Source of the DNA: Phoronis australis
Lineage: Eukaryota; Phoronida; Phoronidae
DNA length: 30,845 bases
Direction: 5' to 3'
NCBI GenBank assembly: GCA_002633005.1
Contig: NMRA01001243.1
Location: forward strand, 5,126-35,970
Shown: positions 27,689-30,845 of the stretch, one piece after another
Layout of the letters: every line of letters begins with the position of its first letter
Numbering within the stretch: position 1 is the stretch's first letter
Program-made: the position numbers and the translations under genes
Notes under the pieces: model-generated
The model's input: only the letters and a program-made list of their open reading frames with translations
The model's database searches: none
Told to the model about the DNA's origin: nothing

Positions 27689-29900
27689 TGTAAGCCACAA
27701 TGGCGCTTTCACGCGCTTATACTTTTTCTGAATAAAATATGGTTGAAATAATTGCCTGGAATTTACCTGGCCTTCATACCGCATTCACGAATGTCTGTTA
27801 AAAAATTGTCTCCCGCAGAGTACAATAAGTAGCAAGGTATGAAACTTACGTGTTTCCCAATTCAACACAGCATGTTTGCACAATGAAACATTGGCAAGGT
27901 CATAATACAATTCACTTATTCTAAGCAAATGTGGGGTTGTCGCCTATGAAAAATACACTGCTTTGTGAACATAGTGTGCATTTGAACAGGGAGCTGACCC
28001 AGATGTAGCTTTGGACGGGACATAAATTCCGCTTGGATGTGTCGAGCCCAGGGGCAACTCAGTGATACGGGATTTTCGGTCTGCACTGCGTCTCATTCAC
28101 AGAGCATCGCCCTTAGGTGATTTTGTTCATCCGCCAAATTCGGTCGTTTTTAAGACGCACGTCATGTTCTATAAACGGGAATATTTGTCATGTAAATCCA
28201 ACATGGGCCAAATGTCTTATTGAAATACAGGAGTGTTGGGAAACCCCGGCGTTTTTAGGGTTTTTGTGTCAGTACATGGAGGTCATTTGAACGATTTTAG
28301 GTCTAGCATGACTGCGACATCCCGTTGCTCCCAACTTGTTTGATTCTGTAGCCCAACAATAAGTTGGGAAGTTTAGCCCCGTAGTCAATATCTTACACTA
28401 CTGATTAACTCCATACTGGCATTTATGGTTGGAGGGCCTGTGCTCTTTTGTTCGATAATTGCTCTAATCTCCGATCAGATCGTATCTAGCCTGACTGGGT
28501 TGGGCTGATAAAAATGAAAGTTAAGTTATAACATATTTGAGCTTAAACCAATAGCATTTCTGAATTCCTCGTCAAATGCTGATCATGTTCCGTTTTTGAA
28601 TCACCAAAATCGCCCAACTACAACAGGAGTTAAGACAATCTATTCTGTCCAAACGGATTATACCAACGCATTGGGTTTGACTGTGTTCATACGCGTTCGG
28701 TAATAGCGTGCAACCACCTTACTTCGTTTGAAGCCTGGGAGATGATTGGCCTGCTTGTTATCATACTGGACAAAAGACTGGGCTGGGCAGTTAACAAAAG
28801 AGCCACGTTCAGCTCCCCTGACGTCTGGAAAAGTTTCTGAACGACAGAACGCTGTAATCACTGGCAACAATAAGTCACTATCTTCAGGCTACAACTGCCC
28901 ACTGTGAGCCCCTTTCCCACTTGTATCGCCCCGTGGAAATCAGTCTCACACAGGTGAGTGTCCGTGTGGCACTGGCCCCCAGACACCTGAACACCTACTG
29001 GAGAACTGTCCTACCTTCTTGGCCCAGTCCGGTGGAGCTTCAAGAAAACTTGTGGGATCCGCCGACAGCGTCAACCCGACGAGCGGCAGCCTTCGCCCTG
29101 AAGACCGGCCTGAACATGAATCGAATGGCCAGGAACGCAAAAGAAGAAGATGATGAATAATTTTATGTCACTCTTACATAAAAGAGTTTGTGCTCTAATT
29201 ATCACCCGACAAATCAAAGAAAACTATTTCAAATTTTGTTGTAAGACATTTTCCAGGAAAGCTATTTTCTCTTTTACTAATCCCCTGGCTGTATTGGGAT
29301 TGAGATTACATTTACAAGCAGTTGCAGCACAGACTTAGCATAGCACACTGACCACCAACTGCGTACATTTTGAATGGACAAAATCTGTTATCATGAGAAA
29401 AAAGCATGACCAACATTATTGACCGAGACTATGTCGGATTTGAGATTGCATGTACAAGGCGACATCAAAACTATTGGCCGCGGATTACAGTAGTTATTCG
29501 TTAGCGGCGCCTGGTGTTAGTTACGGTTTTAGTTCCGGCATAACTCGTATGCTCAATAAGCGGAAAGTGGCATCTATTCCAGATATTCCGTGTAACAATA
29601 TCAGAGTTGCGAATTTGTTGTCTATGAACTGTGGTTGCAGTGAAACCATATAACTGATATTTGGTGCACGTAAGAGAAAATGGGATAGACAGATAACTTT
29701 GTTTCGTCTTGAGAAATTTTACAAAAAGGAACACAGTTATATGCAGGTAGATTAAAAATTAAAATAACAATAAATATAAAAAGGATGATTTCTTGCACAT
29801 ACAAAAATTACAAGAGACAATTTCTATAGTATGTCGCCAAAATACCATCTAGATACAAAAACACGTAAAAACAAAAACACAGAAAGTAAATAAAAATAGT
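27689..29900 (+). repeat. Long dispersed repeat, copy 2 (with insertion relative to copy 1)
   Basis: It is collinear with 8981-10640 in the same orientation. Shared blocks include gcatgtttgcacaatgaaac (both copies), gagcccagg, tcactatcttcaggcta, gacattttccaggaaagc and gttgcagcacagacttagca. It holds about 550 additional bases (28306-28862) whose inner part includes an inverted repeat CCCAACTT...AAGTTGGG (28330-28368). Either copy 1 lost this part or copy 2 gained it. Confidence 0.8.
28865..29160 (+). pseudogene. C-terminal fragment of a non-LTR retrotransposon reverse transcriptase, copy 2
   Basis: One frame reads CPCGTGPQTPEHLLENCPTF, keeping the full Cys-X-Cys...His-X4-Cys cluster typical of the tail of RTE/jockey-like reverse transcriptases. 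A second frame (28921-29160) then supplies WPSPVELQENLWD and RRAAAFALKTGL, the usual end of such proteins. The split over two frames shows a frameshift. It is better preserved than the copy at 9588-9852, and like it has no palm-domain motifs. Confidence 0.65.
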
Positions 29901-30845
29901 TAGTAACCAAAGAGCTTAGTAGTCTTATTTTGTGAAAACAACGCGTTTCCTTCCTTTTTTGTCAGGTCTCGTGAATATTGTTGTACTATTAAGTTAAAAC
30001 AATAAAACACATTAAATGTTTAACTTTGGTAGACAATTGCAGCAAAAAATGAAAATTGACACCTAGCGGCAAAAATAAGAACTCCGTTTGGTTATTACTG
30101 GGAGTTTTTTTTTTCAGGCATTGTTTGGCAGGCAAAATAACAAACTGCACTTGAGAATTGTCAAAATATGTGCCTCCATGATTGTACCGTTAACTAGTGG
30201 AATAAAATACAACTTGTTTTCATAATTTACCACAAAAATGTTGAGCAAAGAACAACAAATTTGCACGACTATCTCTGCGGCTGTGCACATCGACTACACG
30301 AAAATACTAGATTATTCTGACAGTGTCTAGTAAGTGCTAATGATGTTACTACAGTAGTCACAACTACACAATTCTGTACAGTTTAATCCAGCGTTGTAGC
30401 AAGAACACAATTTCTTTTTTCACAAGTGCAGCGTGCATCGTTTAGTAGGCCTGCCGTCGATGAAGCTATGGACGCTGTGTCATTTGAGAATGATTGGAGA
30501 TGTAGTGATCGAATCTTATAACAAAGTTCCACCGTCTCGACTGGCCCTTTTAGCCATCTGACCCTCTATACGTACGCGGGAAGCTTTTCGGCGAATTGTG
30601 TTTCATTCTAATTAAACCATCAAAGTCGTGTTGCTATAAGTGCCTTTTGCGAATAGAGGCACTCCCCGTTAATGTCTTTATTTTTTCGCGCCAGCGGATA
30701 TGACGTCTTAGTGAGGATGTATTTGTTCGAGATGGGAAGAGTTCGAGACATCAACAACTGCCTCCTCAATTGTCCTGCTATGCAAAAAGGGTTCTTTCTT
30801 ATTGACTTATACCAACATCACTTTGGTGGCTTAATCCGTATGAGT
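29901..30845. other. No gene recognised at the right edge
   Basis: Only short open frames on either strand. No repeat matching the rest of the window and no convincing splice-bounded exon was seen. Confidence 0.5.

Noticed and set aside
1-30845. CRISPR array, bacterial operon or phage
   Set aside because: No regularly spaced repeats, no ribosome-binding-site-led tandem genes and no phage genes. Splice signals, SINEs and animal transposons show eukaryotic nuclear DNA.

Overview
The window looks like nuclear DNA of an invertebrate metazoan, most likely marine (hemichordate, cephalochordate, cnidarian or mollusc type). The reasons are AT-rich sequence with long non-coding stretches, GT/AG splice signals, one intact TRIM-type E3 ligase gene, and a mosaic of animal transposons (L1/Tx1-like, Kolobok-like, hAT-like, a tRNA-derived SINE and another non-LTR fragment). 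I cannot name the species. Two single N bases (639 and 18172) show it is a draft assembly.

Layout. 1-1531: no gene recognised, but a 194-bp tandem duplication with an N exactly at its junction. 1532-2335 (-): a probable two-exon gene for a small basic protein of unknown function. A TATA box and a CRE octamer lie just upstream, inside a dispersed repeat that recurs near 24.8 kb. 2827-3623: a non-autonomous hAT-like element with perfect 74-bp terminal inverted repeats. About 3865-8465 (-): a decayed L1/Tx1-like retrotransposon with recognisable endonuclease, reverse transcriptase and C-terminal motifs. It is split by a 1330-bp Kolobok-like element (5277-6606) whose 312-bp inverted repeats both carry the start of a THAP gene. 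8981-10640 and 27689-29900: two diverged copies of one long repeat that includes the C-terminal end of a different non-LTR retrotransposon. 12947-13019: a promoter-like segment with a possible first exon on the + strand.

18844-20907 (-) is the only confident long gene. It encodes a 687-residue RING, double B-box, coiled-coil, NHL-like propeller protein with TRIM56-type architecture, in one coding exon preceded by a splice acceptor. Two copies of a tRNA-derived SINE lie at 21358-21585 and 25428-25655. The remaining sequence to 30845 shows no gene I can support.

The genes do not form a pathway. The window is one probable innate-immunity-type ubiquitin ligase, one small gene and much transposon debris. 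Its most interesting themes are transposon-borne CRE/TATA promoter modules and the inverted THAP start in the Kolobok-like element. All protein family calls rest on motif recognition by eye; no database search was run.
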